A stretch of 37,628 nt of DNA from an uncultured Porphyromonadaceae bacterium (lineage in GTDB: Bacteria > Bacteroidota > Bacteroidia > Bacteroidales > Muribaculaceae). The notes under the pieces were generated by a model that saw only the letters and a program-made list of their open reading frames with translations, was not told where the DNA came from and made no database searches. The translations under genes were made by a program, and so were the position numbers. How positions within the stretch are numbered: position 1 is the first letter of the stretch; each line of letters starts with the position of its first letter. Of the stretch, positions 14,339 to 22,015 are shown piece by piece. Location of the stretch: NCBI GenBank assembly GCA_900550645.1, contig URTA01000021.1, positions 1 to 37,628 on the forward strand, read 5' to 3'.

Positions 14339-16407
14339 ACACAGACACATCAACAGACAAGGCAACGGCAATGAGGACAATAACCCTCAAGGCAATCAGC
14401 CTGGTGAACTTCAAGGGCATCCGCGAGGCAAAAATCGACCTCGAGGGGCGCAACACGGACATCAGCGGAGCAAACGGACTTGGCAAGTCAACGGTCTTCG
14501 ACGCATTCACATGGTTGCTCTTCGGCAAAGACCGCCGCGACCGCAAGCAGTTCGGCATCAAGACACGCGACGAACAGGGCGCAATCATACCGCGCCTCCC
14601 CCACGAGGTCGAGGCGACGCTCACCGTGGACGGCCGCGACATCACTCTGACGCGCCGCTTCCGCGAGAAGTGGGTCAAGCGCAGAGGCTCGGCGGAGGAG
14701 GAGTTCACCGGCAACGAGGAGGAACGCCTGTGGGACGGCGTGTCCTGCTCGCTGCGCGACTGGAACGACAAGGTTGCCGCGATATGCCCCGAACAGGTTT
14801 TCAAGTTCATCACCAGCCCCCTGCACTTCACCGCGCAGAAGCCCGAAGTGCAGCGCGAGATGCTGATGCGCATGGCAGGGGGCGTAAGCGATGAGCAGAT
14901 AGCAGCCGCAAACCCCGACTTCGCAGCCCTGCTTGCCGACATGACAGGCAAGACAATGGAGGAATACCGCCGCGAGACGGCAGCCGCCAAGCGGCGCATC
15001 CGTGCGGAGATAGACGAAATCCCCGGCCGCATCGACGAGCGCAAACGCGACTGCGAAACCGAAGACACCGAGGACTGGGACGCGCTCGCCCGGCAGTACG
15101 AAGACCTCAAGGCACGCCGCGCCGAGGTCGAAAAGCAGATGGCATCAGCCTCCGAAGCGCAGAAAGCGCACGCGGCAAGGCTTGCCGTGATGATGCAGCG
15201 CGTCACCGCCAAGGAGGCCGAAGCCACGCAGCGAGCGGCAAAGGTGGCGGCAGACACCCTCGCCGACACCGAAAGGCAGCGAAGCCGCCGCAGCCAGCTC
15301 CTCGCACGCCACAGCACGGCGGAGGGCGCACGCGCCTTCCGCGAGAAGGAAATCCAAGACCTCGAGAAGGAAGTGCAGCGGTGCGACGAGCAGCGCGAGA
15401 CGCTCATCGCCGAGTACCGCCAGCTCATGGCCACGGCACGCAGCATCACCCACGAGATAGAGTGCGGAAGCCCCGAGATGCGCACCTCCGCCTACGTCTG
15501 CCCCACCTGCGGACACCCATACGACGCGGAGCGCATACTCGAAGTGCAGCAGAAAGCCCTCGACAACTACCGCGACGAACAGCACGAGAAGCTGCGCCGC
15601 AACGCCGAGGCGATAGCCGAGAACAAACGCAGGGGGCTGGAGAACAACAGCCGCAAGCAGGAGCTGGAGGCGCGCATCAGCGACACCAAGGGGCAAATCG
15701 CCGCCCTTGCCGCCGAAGCAGCCGAAATCGAAGCCGACCCACTGTACGCCGCAGAACCGACCGCGCCCGACACCGCGCCGGCCATCGAGGCTGACGCACA
15801 GCACACGCGCCTGATGCAGGAAGCCGCCGAGCTGCGCAGCCAGTACGACGCGCTTGCCGGGGAGATGCCAACGGCGGCAGACCCGGAACTCGCCGAGGAA
15901 GCCGCAGACCTCGCCGCACGCATCGAGCAGACAGCCGTCCGCCTCTCGCGCCGCGAGGACATGGCCGCAAACAACGACCGCATAGTCCAGCTCCAGCACC
16001 GGCTCACAGCCGCCAACCAGGCTCTCGCCGACCTTGAGAAGCGCGAGTTCACCATAAGGGCGTTCCAACGCGCTCGCACAGACGCGATGCAGCAGAAGAT
16101 AAACGCACTCTTCTCGGCGGTAAAGTTCCGCATGACAGACACGCAGGTCAACGGCGAGGAAGTCGAGACCTGCGAGGCGACGGTGGACGGCGTGCCGTTC
16201 TCCGACCTCAACGACGCGGCGCGGATAAACGCCGGACTCGACATCATAAACGCGATATGCCGCGCCGAGGGGATTTCCGCGCCCATATTCATCGACAACG
16301 CCGAGAGCGTCAACCGCCTCACGCCTACCCTCTCGCAGCGCATACGCCTAATCGTAAGCCGCGACACGACACTGACTGTGACACACCCAGACCCCTCGCT
16401 CCTCTGA
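14335..16407 (+). CDS. SbcC/Rad50-like SMC-family ATPase
   Basis: 690 residues. Walker A GANGLGKST at 45-53, long coiled coil (about 180-380), zinc hook CPTCGHPY at 389-396, second coiled coil (about 410-600), signature region (NDAARINAGLDI) and Walker B APIFIDNAES near 650. This is the plan of SbcC/Rad50-type ATPases; phage T4 gp46 is an analogue. It should process or hold DNA ends during recombination. SbcC normally pairs with an SbcD nuclease, which is absent; the metallo-beta-lactamase-fold protein two genes on is a candidate nuclease partner. RecT follows directly. Start at 14335 overlaps the previous stop; an inner ATG at codon 13 is also possible. Confidence 0.88.
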   Translation: MNTDTSTDKATAMRTITLKAISLVNFKGIREAKIDLEGRNTDISGANGLGKSTVFDAFTWLLFGKDRRDRKQFGIKTRDEQGAIIPRLPHEVEATLTVDGRDITLTRRFREKWVKRRGSAEEEFTGNEEERLWDGVSCSLRDWNDKVAAICPEQVFKFITSPLHFTAQKPEVQREMLMRMAGGVSDEQIAAANPDFAALLADMTGKTMEEYRRETAAAKRRIRAEIDEIPGRIDERKRDCETEDTEDWDALARQYEDLKARRAEVEKQMASASEAQKAHAARLAVMMQRVTAKEAEATQRAAKVAADTLADTERQRSRRSQLLARHSTAEGARAFREKEIQDLEKEVQRCDEQRETLIAEYRQLMATARSITHEIECGSPEMRTSAYVCPTCGHPYDAERILEVQQKALDNYRDEQHEKLRRNAEAIAENKRRGLENNSRKQELEARISDTKGQIAALAAEAAEIEADPLYAAEPTAPDTAPAIEADAQHTRLMQEAAELRSQYDALAGEMPTAADPELAEEAADLAARIEQTAVRLSRREDMAANNDRIVQLQHRLTAANQALADLEKREFTIRAFQRARTDAMQQKINALFSAVKFRMTDTQVNGEEVETCEATVDGVPFSDLNDAARINAGLDIINAICRAEGISAPIFIDNAESVNRLTPTLSQRIRLIVSRDTTLTVTHPDPSLL

Positions 16408-16444
16408 AACATGCACAAACAATCAAAACCAAAAGCATAGAACA

Positions 16445-17443
16445 ATGGCAACAACAGCACAGGCACGGCAGACAGCCGTGACGACAGCGGCGGCAGCCGC
16501 ACAGACACCGGCGCGGCGAGACAACGCCGTGACCACATTCGAGTCGATACTCCGCAGCGACTTCATCGACCAGCAGTTATCCTCCGCGCTCGCAGAGAAC
16601 AAAGGCACTTTCGTATCGTCGCTCGTGGAGCTTTACACAGGCGACAAGGCACTGCAGACCTGCAACCCAAAGCTGGTCGCCCTCGAAGCCGTCAAGGCAG
16701 CATCGCTCAACCTCCCCATAAACAAGGCACTCGGCTTCGCATACATCGTGGTGTACAACAACAGCGTGAAGGCGACAGACCCCAAGACAGGGCGCGACAC
16801 GTGGACGAAAGTCCCCACGCCGACATTCGTACTCGGCTACAAGGGCTTCATCCAGCTCGCATCGCGCACCGGGCAGTACAAGACCATAAACGCCACACCG
16901 GTATACGAGGGCGAGTTCCGCTCGCAGAACCGCCTCACGGGCGAAATCGACATCACCGGCAAGCGAACCTCCGACAAGGTGGTCGGTTACGCCGGCTACA
17001 TCGAGTACCTCAACGGCTTCACCAAAGCCGAGTACGTCACCGTGGCAGACATGGCGCGGCACGCACTGCGCTACTCACCCTCGCTGCCCAAGTCCACAAA
17101 GCTCGAAGACCTCGTGCGCCTCGCCAACGAAGAGCCGTCGGCAAAGCGCGTGGGCTGGCTCGGCAACTTCGGCGACATGGCGGTCAAGACCCTAATCCGC
17201 CGCATCATCTCCAAGTACGGCTACATGTCAGTGCAGATGCAGAACGCCGTGACGCTCGACATCAACGCCGACACCGCAATGACGGCGGCAGACCGCGACC
17301 ATGCAATCGGCCAGGAGCAGACGCAGACCGTGACACTCGACGACGCGGAGTACGAGACCGTAGACACCGCCACAGGCGAAGTCACGGCAGCAGCACCCTC
17401 CGAGGCACAGGCAGACGAAAAGGACGACGACCCAGGGTACTGA
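16445..17443 (+). CDS. recT: RecT-family single-strand annealing protein
   Basis: 332 residues. Typical RecT/Bet-superfamily core: FESILRSDFIDQQLSSALAEN, SLVELYTGDKALQTCNPKLV, EAVKAASLNLPINKALGFAYIVVYN, PTFVLGYKGFIQLASRTGQYKTINATPVYEGE, and a C-terminal AVKTLIRRIISKYG. N-terminal 30 and C-terminal 50 residues are low-complexity (poly-Ala/Thr and acidic). It anneals complementary single strands in phage recombination. It lies between the SbcC-like ATPase and the metallo-beta-lactamase-fold gene, whose ATG overlaps its stop (17443), forming a recombination module. Confidence 0.93.
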   Translation: MATTAQARQTAVTTAAAAAQTPARRDNAVTTFESILRSDFIDQQLSSALAENKGTFVSSLVELYTGDKALQTCNPKLVALEAVKAASLNLPINKALGFAYIVVYNNSVKATDPKTGRDTWTKVPTPTFVLGYKGFIQLASRTGQYKTINATPVYEGEFRSQNRLTGEIDITGKRTSDKVVGYAGYIEYLNGFTKAEYVTVADMARHALRYSPSLPKSTKLEDLVRLANEEPSAKRVGWLGNFGDMAVKTLIRRIISKYGYMSVQMQNAVTLDINADTAMTAADRDHAIGQEQTQTVTLDDAEYETVDTATGEVTAAAPSEAQADEKDDDPGY

Positions 17444-18258
17444 TGAAAGCAACGCAAACAACACCGACAGCACAAGCCGCGCAGGGGAGCGACACCGGGG
17501 CAGTCACCATGACCTGCCTGGGCAGCTCCTCCGCCGGCAACGGCTACATCCTCGCCGCCAGCGACGGCATACTACTGCTCGAGGCAGGAATACGCTTCGC
17601 CCGCGTCAAGGAAGCCCTCGGCTGGGACATCCGTCGCGTATGCGGATGCCTCGTAACGCACCGCCACGGCGACCACGCCGCCTACCTGCGCGAAACGGCA
17701 CACGCCGGCATACGCATACTCGCACCCGAGGACACGGTCAGCCGCCTGAAGCCCCTCGACCGCATCCTCACGACAGCGGCACAGCCCATGCACGGCTACC
17801 GCCTCGGCAGCTTCAAGGCTTTCGCCTTCCCCCTGCGGCACGCAGACAGCGACGGAACGCCTTGCCCATGCCTCGGCTGGGTCATCGACCACCCCGGCAT
17901 GGGACGGCTGCTATTCGCCACCGACACCATGGCGATAGCCCACGACTTCCCCGGCATCGACCATGCGATGATAGAAGCCAACTACTCCGACCCGCTGCTC
18001 GACAACGCAATCGCGGAAGGCATCACAGACCCCTCGCAGAAGTCGCGACTTCTCGCCTCCCACCTCGCGCTGCACCAGACCGCCGCCATACTACGCCGCC
18101 CCGGCTTCGCGGCATTGCATCAGACCGTCCTGCTCCACCTCAGCAGCCGCAACAGCAACCCGGAGCAGTTCCGCAACACGATAGAACAGGCTACCGGCAA
18201 GCCGGCATACGTCGCACGGCCGGGGCTGAAAGTCACATTCTCAAAAGACCCGTACTGA
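17443..18258 (+). CDS. Metallo-beta-lactamase-fold hydrolase, probable nuclease of the recombination module
   Basis: 271 residues. After a 20-residue polar lead, the fold starts with MTCLGSSSAGNGYIL; the metal motif HRHGDH is at 73-78, LLFATDTM near 165 supplies the bridging Asp, and HLALHQ and HLSSRNSN give later histidines. The GSSSxGN start is typical of the YycJ/WalJ-like exonuclease group. Coupled with recT, it may supply the 5' exonuclease that an annealing protein needs, since no RecE or lambda-type exonuclease gene is present. Exact activity is inferred. Stop and start overlap with both neighbours. Confidence 0.8.
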   Translation: MKATQTTPTAQAAQGSDTGAVTMTCLGSSSAGNGYILAASDGILLLEAGIRFARVKEALGWDIRRVCGCLVTHRHGDHAAYLRETAHAGIRILAPEDTVSRLKPLDRILTTAAQPMHGYRLGSFKAFAFPLRHADSDGTPCPCLGWVIDHPGMGRLLFATDTMAIAHDFPGIDHAMIEANYSDPLLDNAIAEGITDPSQKSRLLASHLALHQTAAILRRPGFAALHQTVLLHLSSRNSNPEQFRNTIEQATGKPAYVARPGLKVTFSKDPY

Positions 18259-19058
18259 TGGAAGACAGAAACAGCTTCGTGTTTTTCCTCAACTGGAAGA
18301 ACATACTCCGCAAATACCCCATGGGGGTGCGATGCGCCGTATACGACGCAGTCTTCGAGTACGCCGAAAGCGGCACGCTCCCCGAGGGGCTGTCCGACGC
18401 GGCGATGATGGCCTTCGAGTTCATCAAGCAGGACATCGACCGCATGCAGGACAAGTACGAGCAGACCTGCGAGAAGCGCAAGGCCGCCATAAACAAGCGG
18501 TGGGAGAAAAACGGCAAGGGCAAAAAAGCCGATACAAAAGTATCTGCAAAATACAATAGTATTTCAGACGATACAAGCGGTACAAAAGTATCTGAGCCGA
18601 TACAAGCCGTACATAATGAATATGATAATGAAGATGATAATGTGTCTCCTTACGGAGACGTGAGTGTCGCGCACGCACGCGAAGAAGAGGCCGACGAGGA
18701 AGAAGCGGACGACTCTGACGACGCGGCGATTGCAGATGCATTCGTAGACCGCCACCCGAAGAGCCGCGACGAGTTCTGCAGGAACAACCACTGCACCGCC
18801 GAGGAGTTCCGCAATACTGTCGCCGCCGTACTCGCCGAATGGCGCATCACCGGCTGGAAGGGGAAGCGCATACGCGACGGAACTGACAGCCACCAGACCG
18901 CGCACCTGCTCTCCGCAGCGCGGATAAAGCTCGAGAGGAAGAGGGAGCAAGAAGCAAAAACCGTAAACCGAAACCAATATGATGCGAATAGACTTCAACG
19001 ACGCAGAGGCATGGTACAAGTGTCTCAAGACCCGGAGGACTTCAAGGAAACGTTTTAG
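18258..19058 (+). CDS. DUF6291-like replication initiator-type protein with repeat-encoded linker
   Basis: 266 residues in three parts: an N-terminal DUF6291-like domain (1-90, ending AAINKRWEKNGKG), a polar linker (about 95-155) encoded by GATAC-type repeats and a GATAAT run (VSAKYNSISDDTSG, then NEYDNEDDN) and an acidic stretch, and a C-terminal domain (about 160-240; HPKSRDEFCRNN, ITGWKGKRIRDGT) ending in the conserved-looking SQDPEDFKETF. The gene precedes the DnaC-like loader, the arrangement of lambda O-P, so I infer replication initiation. Overlaps the next gene by 80 bases, long for this operon. Confidence 0.7.
   Translation: MEDRNSFVFFLNWKNILRKYPMGVRCAVYDAVFEYAESGTLPEGLSDAAMMAFEFIKQDIDRMQDKYEQTCEKRKAAINKRWEKNGKGKKADTKVSAKYNSISDDTSGTKVSEPIQAVHNEYDNEDDNVSPYGDVSVAHAREEEADEEEADDSDDAAIADAFVDRHPKSRDEFCRNNHCTAEEFRNTVAAVLAEWRITGWKGKRIRDGTDSHQTAHLLSAARIKLERKREQEAKTVNRNQYDANRLQRRRGMVQVSQDPEDFKETF
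18531..18659 (+). repeat. Iteron-like repeats, AT-rich run and hairpin inside the initiator gene; candidate replication origin
   Basis: GATAC-AAAA-GTATC (18531-18544), AAATAC-AATA-GTATTT (18549-18564), GGTAC-AAAA-GTATC (18579-18592) and partial copies at 18570 and 18599 are short inverted repeats. Then comes a GATAATGAAGATGATAATG run (18623-18642) and the perfect hairpin GTCTCC-TTAC-GGAGAC (18644-18659). A related block lies at 21224-21402, out of frame. Iterons plus AT-rich DNA inside an initiator gene recall the lambda origin. Inference. Confidence 0.5.
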
Positions 19059-19689
19059 TCTTCCGCTGACGGCTGAGCAGTGCGTACAGGCACTCGCGGC
19101 GGCGGTGCGCGTAATCGTCGAACACAGGAGCGGCACGCTGCTCCCCGACGAGGAGACGCGCAGCCACATCAGGCAAGCCGCCGAGTGGCTCACAGACCCG
19201 CAGGGACGCTCGGGGCTGCTGATGTCGGGGATGTGCGGCAACGGAAAGACAACGCTGATGCGTGCCGTTACCGACCTCGTGGCGTTCCACACCGAAGCCG
19301 AGCGCGGATATTCCGACCGCAAGGCTTTCGTCTGCAAAACCGCCAAGGAGGTGGCGATGATGTGCTGCGGCACGGACAGGGACTTCGCCGAATACCGCAA
19401 ACTCATCGACGAGCCGCTCCTCGCCATTGACGACCTCGGCGAAGAACCGGCGGAGGTGATACGCTTCGGGCAGACGTTCAGCCCCGTCACAGACCTGCTA
19501 CTCGCACGCTACGACAAGCCGTGGCGCGTAACCCTGGCGACGACCAACCTGCGCCACGCTGACATCGAGAGCCACTACGGAGGGCGCATCCTCGACCGCT
19601 TCCGCGAGATGATGACCGAAATAGCGTTTACCAACCCCTCCTACAGGGGCAAGAACCGGCCGCAAGCCGCAATGCCGACGAAACCATGA
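18979..19689 (+). CDS. DnaC-like AAA+ ATPase, probable helicase loader
   Basis: 236 residues. Walker A GMCGNGKTT at 84-92, Walker B LLAIDDLGEE with acids at 151-152, sensor-1 TLATTN near 190, and an arginine-finger region RILDRFREM near 210: the pattern of DnaC/IstB/phage helicase-loader ATPases. It should load the replicative helicase (host DnaB, none encoded here) at the phage origin. The start at 18979 overlaps the initiator gene by 80 bases; the start may lie later, but no good ATG occurs before the Walker A motif. Coupled downstream by an ATGA-type overlap. Confidence 0.88.
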   Translation: MMRIDFNDAEAWYKCLKTRRTSRKRFSLPLTAEQCVQALAAAVRVIVEHRSGTLLPDEETRSHIRQAAEWLTDPQGRSGLLMSGMCGNGKTTLMRAVTDLVAFHTEAERGYSDRKAFVCKTAKEVAMMCCGTDRDFAEYRKLIDEPLLAIDDLGEEPAEVIRFGQTFSPVTDLLLARYDKPWRVTLATTNLRHADIESHYGGRILDRFREMMTEIAFTNPSYRGKNRPQAAMPTKP

Positions 19690-19838
19690 GCAAGGCACGC
19701 GAATTCATCCGCCGCGTATGGCGGCTTCTCGACAGCGACAGGGCTGCGCTCACGGGCATTGTCCTCATGCTCGCCTCCGCAGCAATCGCCGCGATATTCT
19801 GCATCACGATAGCAACAATCAAAATCAACACACCATGA
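19686..19838 (+). CDS. Very small single-helix membrane protein
   Basis: 50 residues: a basic head (SKAREFIRRVWRLLDSDR), then one membrane helix (about 21-43: AALTGIVLMLASAAIAAIFC). Start overlaps the previous stop and its stop overlaps the next ATG (19835), which supports translation. Function unknown; small early membrane proteins often act in exclusion or host takeover. Confidence 0.55.
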   Translation: MSKAREFIRRVWRLLDSDRAALTGIVLMLASAAIAAIFCITIATIKINTP

Positions 19839-20146
19839 CCACAGAACGCACCATCTACATCTCGCTGCCCATATCAGGGCGCGACCCCGAAGAAGCGCGG
19901 CAGGAAGCCGACAGCGTCAAGCACGCCCTCTCGCGGCAGGGCTACAGGCCGGTATCGCCCTTCGACATCTGGCACGGCAAGCACCCGCAGTACGCCGACT
20001 ACATCTGCAACGACCTCCGCGCACTCGCCGACTGCGAGGCCATCTTCCTATGCCAGGGGTGGAACGGCTCACGCGGATGCCGCATCGAGCACAAGTTCGC
20101 CGAAGAGTTCGGCAAGCGCATAATCTACCAGCAAGCAGAGGAATGA
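19835..20146 (+). CDS. DUF4406 protein (nucleoside 2-deoxyribosyltransferase-like fold)
   Basis: 103 residues. IYISLPISGRDPEEARQEAD is the signature start of DUF4406, and the later WNGSRGCRIEHKFAEEFGKRIIY the end, both typical of the nucleoside 2-deoxyribosyltransferase-like Rossmann fold. The family is common in phages and may act on free nucleotides or nucleosides; substrate unknown. Lies in the replication operon with coupled starts on both sides. Confidence 0.8.
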   Translation: MTTERTIYISLPISGRDPEEARQEADSVKHALSRQGYRPVSPFDIWHGKHPQYADYICNDLRALADCEAIFLCQGWNGSRGCRIEHKFAEEFGKRIIYQQAEE

Positions 20147-20661
20147 CCATGAAGCACAAGATACGCCCGACGAATGACCGGCTGGTCGAGTGGTCGGCAG
20201 AGGAGGAAGCGCAGATGGCCGCCGTCATCAGCTCCCTCCGCACCCGCGACCAGCCGAAAACGGCGGCGACGGCGACACGCCCACCCCGAAAGCCGGCATT
20301 GCGGCACACGCGCCGCTGCTGGTACAGGGACGGCTTCAGCCCTCCGCCGCAACCGAAGACGGCAAAGGAGACCTTCTACTCAAACCTCCCCGAGATACGC
20401 CGAATGTGCGCACACCCGGGCTACAGGATGCGCGACATAGCCGCGAGGCACGGCATGTCCGCGTCCACGCTGGCGTGGTACGCTCACGCATCGCGAATGA
20501 GGGTAGTCCGCTACTGCCGCTCAAGGGCTGCCCTGCTCCGGGGCAAGGGGGCAATCCGCGAGATGCTCCGGCACGGCGAAACGGCAAGAGCCATTGCTCG
20601 CCAAGTCGGCGTGTCGAGGGCGGCTCTAAGCAAGTTCATAAGCAAACACAAACTCAAATAA
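20143..20661 (+). CDS. Basic protein with two helix-turn-helix-like segments
   Basis: 172 residues (MTM start; the ATG at 20149 is equally possible). The N-terminal 85 residues are polar and basic. Two DNA-binding-like segments follow: MRDIAARHGMSASTLAWYAHA (about 107-127) and ARAIARQVGVSRAALSKFISK (about 149-169), both with the A-R-x-G-V/M-S-x-x-x-L turn typical of HTH_23 or resolvase-type domains. It could be a phage transcription factor for late genes. No family name can be assigned. Confidence 0.6.
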   Translation: MTMKHKIRPTNDRLVEWSAEEEAQMAAVISSLRTRDQPKTAATATRPPRKPALRHTRRCWYRDGFSPPPQPKTAKETFYSNLPEIRRMCAHPGYRMRDIAARHGMSASTLAWYAHASRMRVVRYCRSRAALLRGKGAIREMLRHGETARAIARQVGVSRAALSKFISKHKLK

Positions 20662-20671
20662 CAACACGACA

Positions 20672-21034
20672 ATGACAATCACAGGAACAATCAAGCAGAT
20701 ACTCCCCGAGCAGAGCGGAGTGTCGAAAGCAGGAAAGAGCTGGCGCAGACGCGACCAGATACTCGACATCACCGAAAACCCGCAGTACCCGAAGCTGCTG
20801 TGCTTCGCCCTCATGAACGACCGCATCGACGCGGCAAGCATCGCCGAGGGGCAGCACGTCACCATTGACTGCGACATCGACAGCCGCGAGTACAACGGAC
20901 GCTGGTACACCTCCGTAACCGCATGGAAGGTAACGCCCGAAACCGAAACGGCGGCAGCAGCACCGCAGCAGCAAGCGCAGACGGACAACTCGCTGCCGCC
21001 CATGCAGCAGGACTTCGGCCCGATACCATTCTGA
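20672..21034 (+). CDS. DUF3127 OB-fold protein with SSB-like C-terminal tip
   Basis: 120 residues. Residues 1-90 match DUF3127 of Bacteroidota: ITGTIKQILPEQSGVSKAGKSW, ...VTIDCDIDSREYNGRWYTSVTAWKV, an OB-fold-like beta protein. A flexible Gln/Pro linker leads to the tip MQQDFGPIPF, resembling the DDDIPF tip by which bacterial SSB recruits partners. I infer a single-strand DNA-binding role, in place of a phage SSB, in the same operon as RecT and the DnaC-like loader. It is the last gene before a terminator-like hairpin. Confidence 0.75.
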   Translation: MTITGTIKQILPEQSGVSKAGKSWRRRDQILDITENPQYPKLLCFALMNDRIDAASIAEGQHVTIDCDIDSREYNGRWYTSVTAWKVTPETETAAAAPQQQAQTDNSLPPMQQDFGPIPF

Positions 21035-21057
21035 ACATTCGGGGCGGAGGGCTTCTG

Positions 21058-21113
21058 CTTTAGTTCTGCTTTAGTTTTTGCTTTAGTTCTTACTTAGTTT
21101 TTACTTAGTTCTG
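21058..21113 (+). repeat. Five tandem 10-12-base CTTTAGTT repeats
   Basis: Units CTTTAGTTCTG, CTTTAGTTTTTG, CTTTAGTTCTTA, CTTAGTTTTTA and CTTAGTTCTG follow each other directly after the DUF3127 gene. They lie outside any plausible gene. Possible protein-binding iterons or slippage-generated DNA; 18 bases before the terminator. Confidence 0.8.
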
Positions 21114-21130
21114 CGGTTGTTGATTTACAG

Positions 21131-21159
21131 CCGATTAGCCCAAAAATCGGTGCGTTTTT
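21131..21159 (+). terminator. Rho-independent terminator of the early operon
   Basis: CCGATT (21131-21136) and AATCGG (21145-21150) form a perfect 6-base stem with an 8-base loop, followed by TGCG and TTTTT. It ends the long block of coupled plus-strand early genes. The stem is short, so read-through is likely. Confidence 0.5.
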
Positions 21160-21223
21160 GTTTCCGTTTTTCGTTCAAAAGCTGAAGCAAGACAGACTGG
21201 CAACAGCCGATGCCCGATGCCCC

Positions 21224-21402
21224 GATACAAAAGTAGTATAGTACCATTTGTATTTTTCAGGCGATACAAAAATACAATTGTATCTGCGAAATACAATTGT
21301 ATCGCAGAATACAAAAGTATTTCGGCTGATACAAACGATACTTCTATGATAATGATAATGAGTATGAGAATGAATATGATAATGATGACTCCTTACAGAG
21401 TC
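21224..21402 (+). repeat. Second, non-coding copy of the initiator-gene repeat block
   Basis: Contains GATACAAAAGTA (21224), two exact palindromes ATACAATTGTAT (21272-21283 and 21291-21302), AATACAAAAGTATT (21308-21321), GATACAAACGATAC (21328-21341), a GATAATGATAATGAG run (21348-21362) and hairpin GACTC-CTTACA-GAGTC (21387-21402). Order and sequence mirror 18531-18659. Reading it in the initiator frame meets stops and a frame change near 21342, so it is either a decayed copy of that gene's linker or a DNA element kept for its own sake, such as a second origin. Confidence 0.6.
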
Positions 21403-21404
21403 GT

Positions 21405-21602
21405 GTGTTATACGCGCACGCGAGCGCGTGGGCAACCACCCCGGCGGTCTTCCATGCCGAAGCCGTGGCAGCCGCAATGCGGCAAAGGCGGCTCACGCCG
21501 TGGACGCATCCCGAAAAAACAGGGGGGCGGCGCGGCGGCGCGCGGAAACAGCCCGAATTTCGCGCCAAACACCCCGAAACGACAAACCATACCGCCGAAT
21601 GA
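21405..21602 (+). CDS. Doubtful small ORF following the repeat block
   Basis: 65 residues, frame open from 21330 (YDNDNEYENEYDND precedes this ATG, resembling the initiator linker). Composition is Ala/Arg-rich without a recognised domain. Its stop overlaps the next ATG (ATGA at 21599-21602), the only positive sign. It may be the tail of a broken duplicate of the DUF6291-like gene rather than a functional protein. Confidence 0.25.
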   Translation: MLYAHASAWATTPAVFHAEAVAAAMRQRRLTPWTHPEKTGGRRGGARKQPEFRAKHPETTNHTAE

Positions 21603-21961
21603 AGAAAACGCAACACAGAAGCCCGCAGACGGCAAAAACAGACCTTTTCACCGCGCTCATCCAAAGCGACCTCCACGTCTGCTGCGAAAAGGAGTACAAG
21701 TTCCACCCCCAAAGACGCTGGCGGTTCGACTACGCGATACCCCAGTACCGCATCGCAATCGAGATAGACGGCGGCGTGTGGACTGGCGGCCGGCACACGC
21801 GCCCGAAGGGCTTCCTCGGCGACATGGAAAAGTTTAACGCCGCTGCCGTAATGGGCTGGGTCGTGCTGAAATTCACGCCAGCAACACAGTATAAATCAGA
21901 CACTTTCAATATCATCAAAGATACAATAAGCGTGTTAAAAGCAACAACTAAAACTTCATAA
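21599..21961 (+). CDS. Small PD-(D/E)XK (Vsr/resolvase-like) endonuclease
   Basis: 120 residues from the ATG at 21599. The core RWRFDYAIPQYRIAIEIDGG-VW-GGRHTR-KGFLGDMEKFNAAAVMGWVVLKFT is that of small phage nucleases of the Vsr/PD-(D/E)XK fold: RFDYA, EIDGG as the acidic pair, and R-H-T-R with D-x-E-K. These proteins are often proposed as Holliday junction resolvases or nicking enzymes serving recombination or packaging. No RusA or RuvC gene is seen elsewhere, so a resolvase role fits. AT-richer C-terminal codons. The late promoter follows 28 bases later. Confidence 0.7.
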   Translation: MKKTQHRSPQTAKTDLFTALIQSDLHVCCEKEYKFHPQRRWRFDYAIPQYRIAIEIDGGVWTGGRHTRPKGFLGDMEKFNAAAVMGWVVLKFTPATQYKSDTFNIIKDTISVLKATTKTS

Positions 21962-21988
21962 AATCGCACCTCGTTCAGATGCCGATTT

Positions 21989-21996
21989 TAACTTTG
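21989..21996 (+). promoter_or_regulatory. -7 box of a probable late-operon promoter
   Basis: TAACTTTG matches TAnnTTTG, 20 bases before the ATG at 22016. The -33 region has no clear TTTG. It is the only good plus-strand promoter candidate seen before the head genes. Confidence 0.5.
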
Positions 21997-22015
21997 CGCA
22001 AAATCGCAGACAGCA

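Noticed and set aside
14103..16538. Long Ser/Arg-rich minus-strand frames opposite the SbcC-like gene
   Set aside because: Composition is typical of antisense frames of GC-rich coiled-coil genes; no motifs or starts.
21217..21598. N-terminal extension of the Vsr-like nuclease reading through the repeat block
   Set aside because: The upstream part in that frame is low-complexity repeat translation; the nuclease fold is complete from 21599.
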